64,000 bases of DNA, taken from Stutzerimonas kunmingensis (lineage in GTDB: Bacteria > Pseudomonadota > Gammaproteobacteria > Pseudomonadales > Pseudomonadaceae). The stretch's first letter is position 1, and each line of letters starts with the position of its first letter. Shown one piece after another: positions 63,813-64,000 of this stretch. The stretch is from NCBI RefSeq assembly GCF_014764705.1, contig NZ_JACXXG010000003.1, positions 124,001 through 188,000 on the forward strand. Direction: 5' to 3'. The translations under genes and the position numbers were made by a program. Below the pieces are notes generated by a model. It did not search any database. It worked only from the letters and a program-made list of their open reading frames with translations, and was not told the DNA's origin.

Positions 63813-64000
63813 TCAGGACTTCTGCAGGCGATCACCCAGTTCCGTGGCGAGTTTGGCGCACAGCGCATAGATCGACAGCTGGGGATTGGCGCCGATGCTG
63901 GTGGGGAACAGTGAGCCGTCGTGTATCGACAGGTTGGCCAGCTGATGGTGCCGACCGAGGCTGTCGGTGACGGCCCGGCGTGGGTCATCACCCATGGCGC
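63813..64000 (-). CDS. GMC-family oxidoreductase, C-terminal fragment (5' end outside window)
   Basis: Sixty-two residues are visible, running off the right edge. They match the GMC_oxred_C end: ANLSIHDGSLFPTSIGANPQ followed by LSIYALCAKLATELGDRL. Members are FAD-dependent alcohol, glucose or choline-type oxidoreductases. Function cannot be narrowed from the fragment. It lies upstream of coaD on the same strand, 105 bases away. Confidence 0.85.
   Translation of the reverse strand, partial: AMGDDPRRAVTDSLGRHHQLANLSIHDGSLFPTSIGANPQLSIYALCAKLATELGDRLQKS

Overview
The window is GC-rich, densely coded gammaproteobacterial chromosome. Gene content and order point to the Pseudomonas/Stutzerimonas (P. 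stutzeri-like) group: recC-recB-recD order, OprD-family porin beside tctDE/tctCBA, pstSCAB-phoU with enlarged PstC and PstA, and a right-hand segment (glpQ, folA, ilvD, pfpI-like, mutM, ggt, fdx, coaD, GMC oxidoreductase) that matches, from memory, the order of the PA0347-PA0364 region of P. aeruginosa. No tRNA, rRNA, insertion sequence, prophage or CRISPR array was seen. Species assignment is inference.

Layout. 1-2515: a minus-strand TRAP transporter of the TAXI type (permease cut by the left edge, plus binding protein). 2.8-11.1 kb: a signalling cluster built from duplicated genes: two Aer-type PAS chemoreceptors, each preceded by a similar structured RNA ending in a Rho-independent terminator, then two 7TMR-DISM diguanylate cyclases, the second broken by a 1-base frameshift. 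11.1-18.7 kb: tricarboxylate uptake, with TctE/TctD facing porin-tctC-tctB-tctA and an AbrB-family membrane gene in the same operon. 18.7-21.4 kb: a Na/Pi-type transporter and a freestanding double-Cache periplasmic protein. 21.6-30.4 kb: recCBD. 30.5-33.7 kb: small membrane protein, AEC transporter, a third diguanylate cyclase, acyl-CoA thioesterase.

33.8-40.8 kb: the high-affinity phosphate system pstS-pstC-pstA-pstB-phoU with two Pho-box-like promoters, a heptamer repeat and a 105-bp imperfect palindrome. 40.9-42.8 kb: divergent LysR regulator and DMT exporter. 42.9-45.6 kb: a GTPase (DUF3482) and membrane protein (DUF2868) pair with overlapping ends. 45.7-64.0 kb: mainly core housekeeping genes (glpQ, folA, ilvD, rlmI, mutM, ggt, fdx, coaD) with unknown membrane and periplasmic proteins, including a secreted serine hydrolase, and a partial GMC oxidoreductase at the right edge.

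Themes. Phosphate acquisition recurs (pst, two Na/Pi-type carriers, GlpQ), as does organic-acid uptake (TRAP-TAXI, Tct) and c-di-GMP/chemotaxis signalling. The points most worth a second look are the paired RNA elements beside the duplicated chemoreceptors, the frameshifted cyclase, a MutM whose zinc finger lacks one cysteine, the palindromic element after pstB, and the DUF3482/DUF2868 pair.
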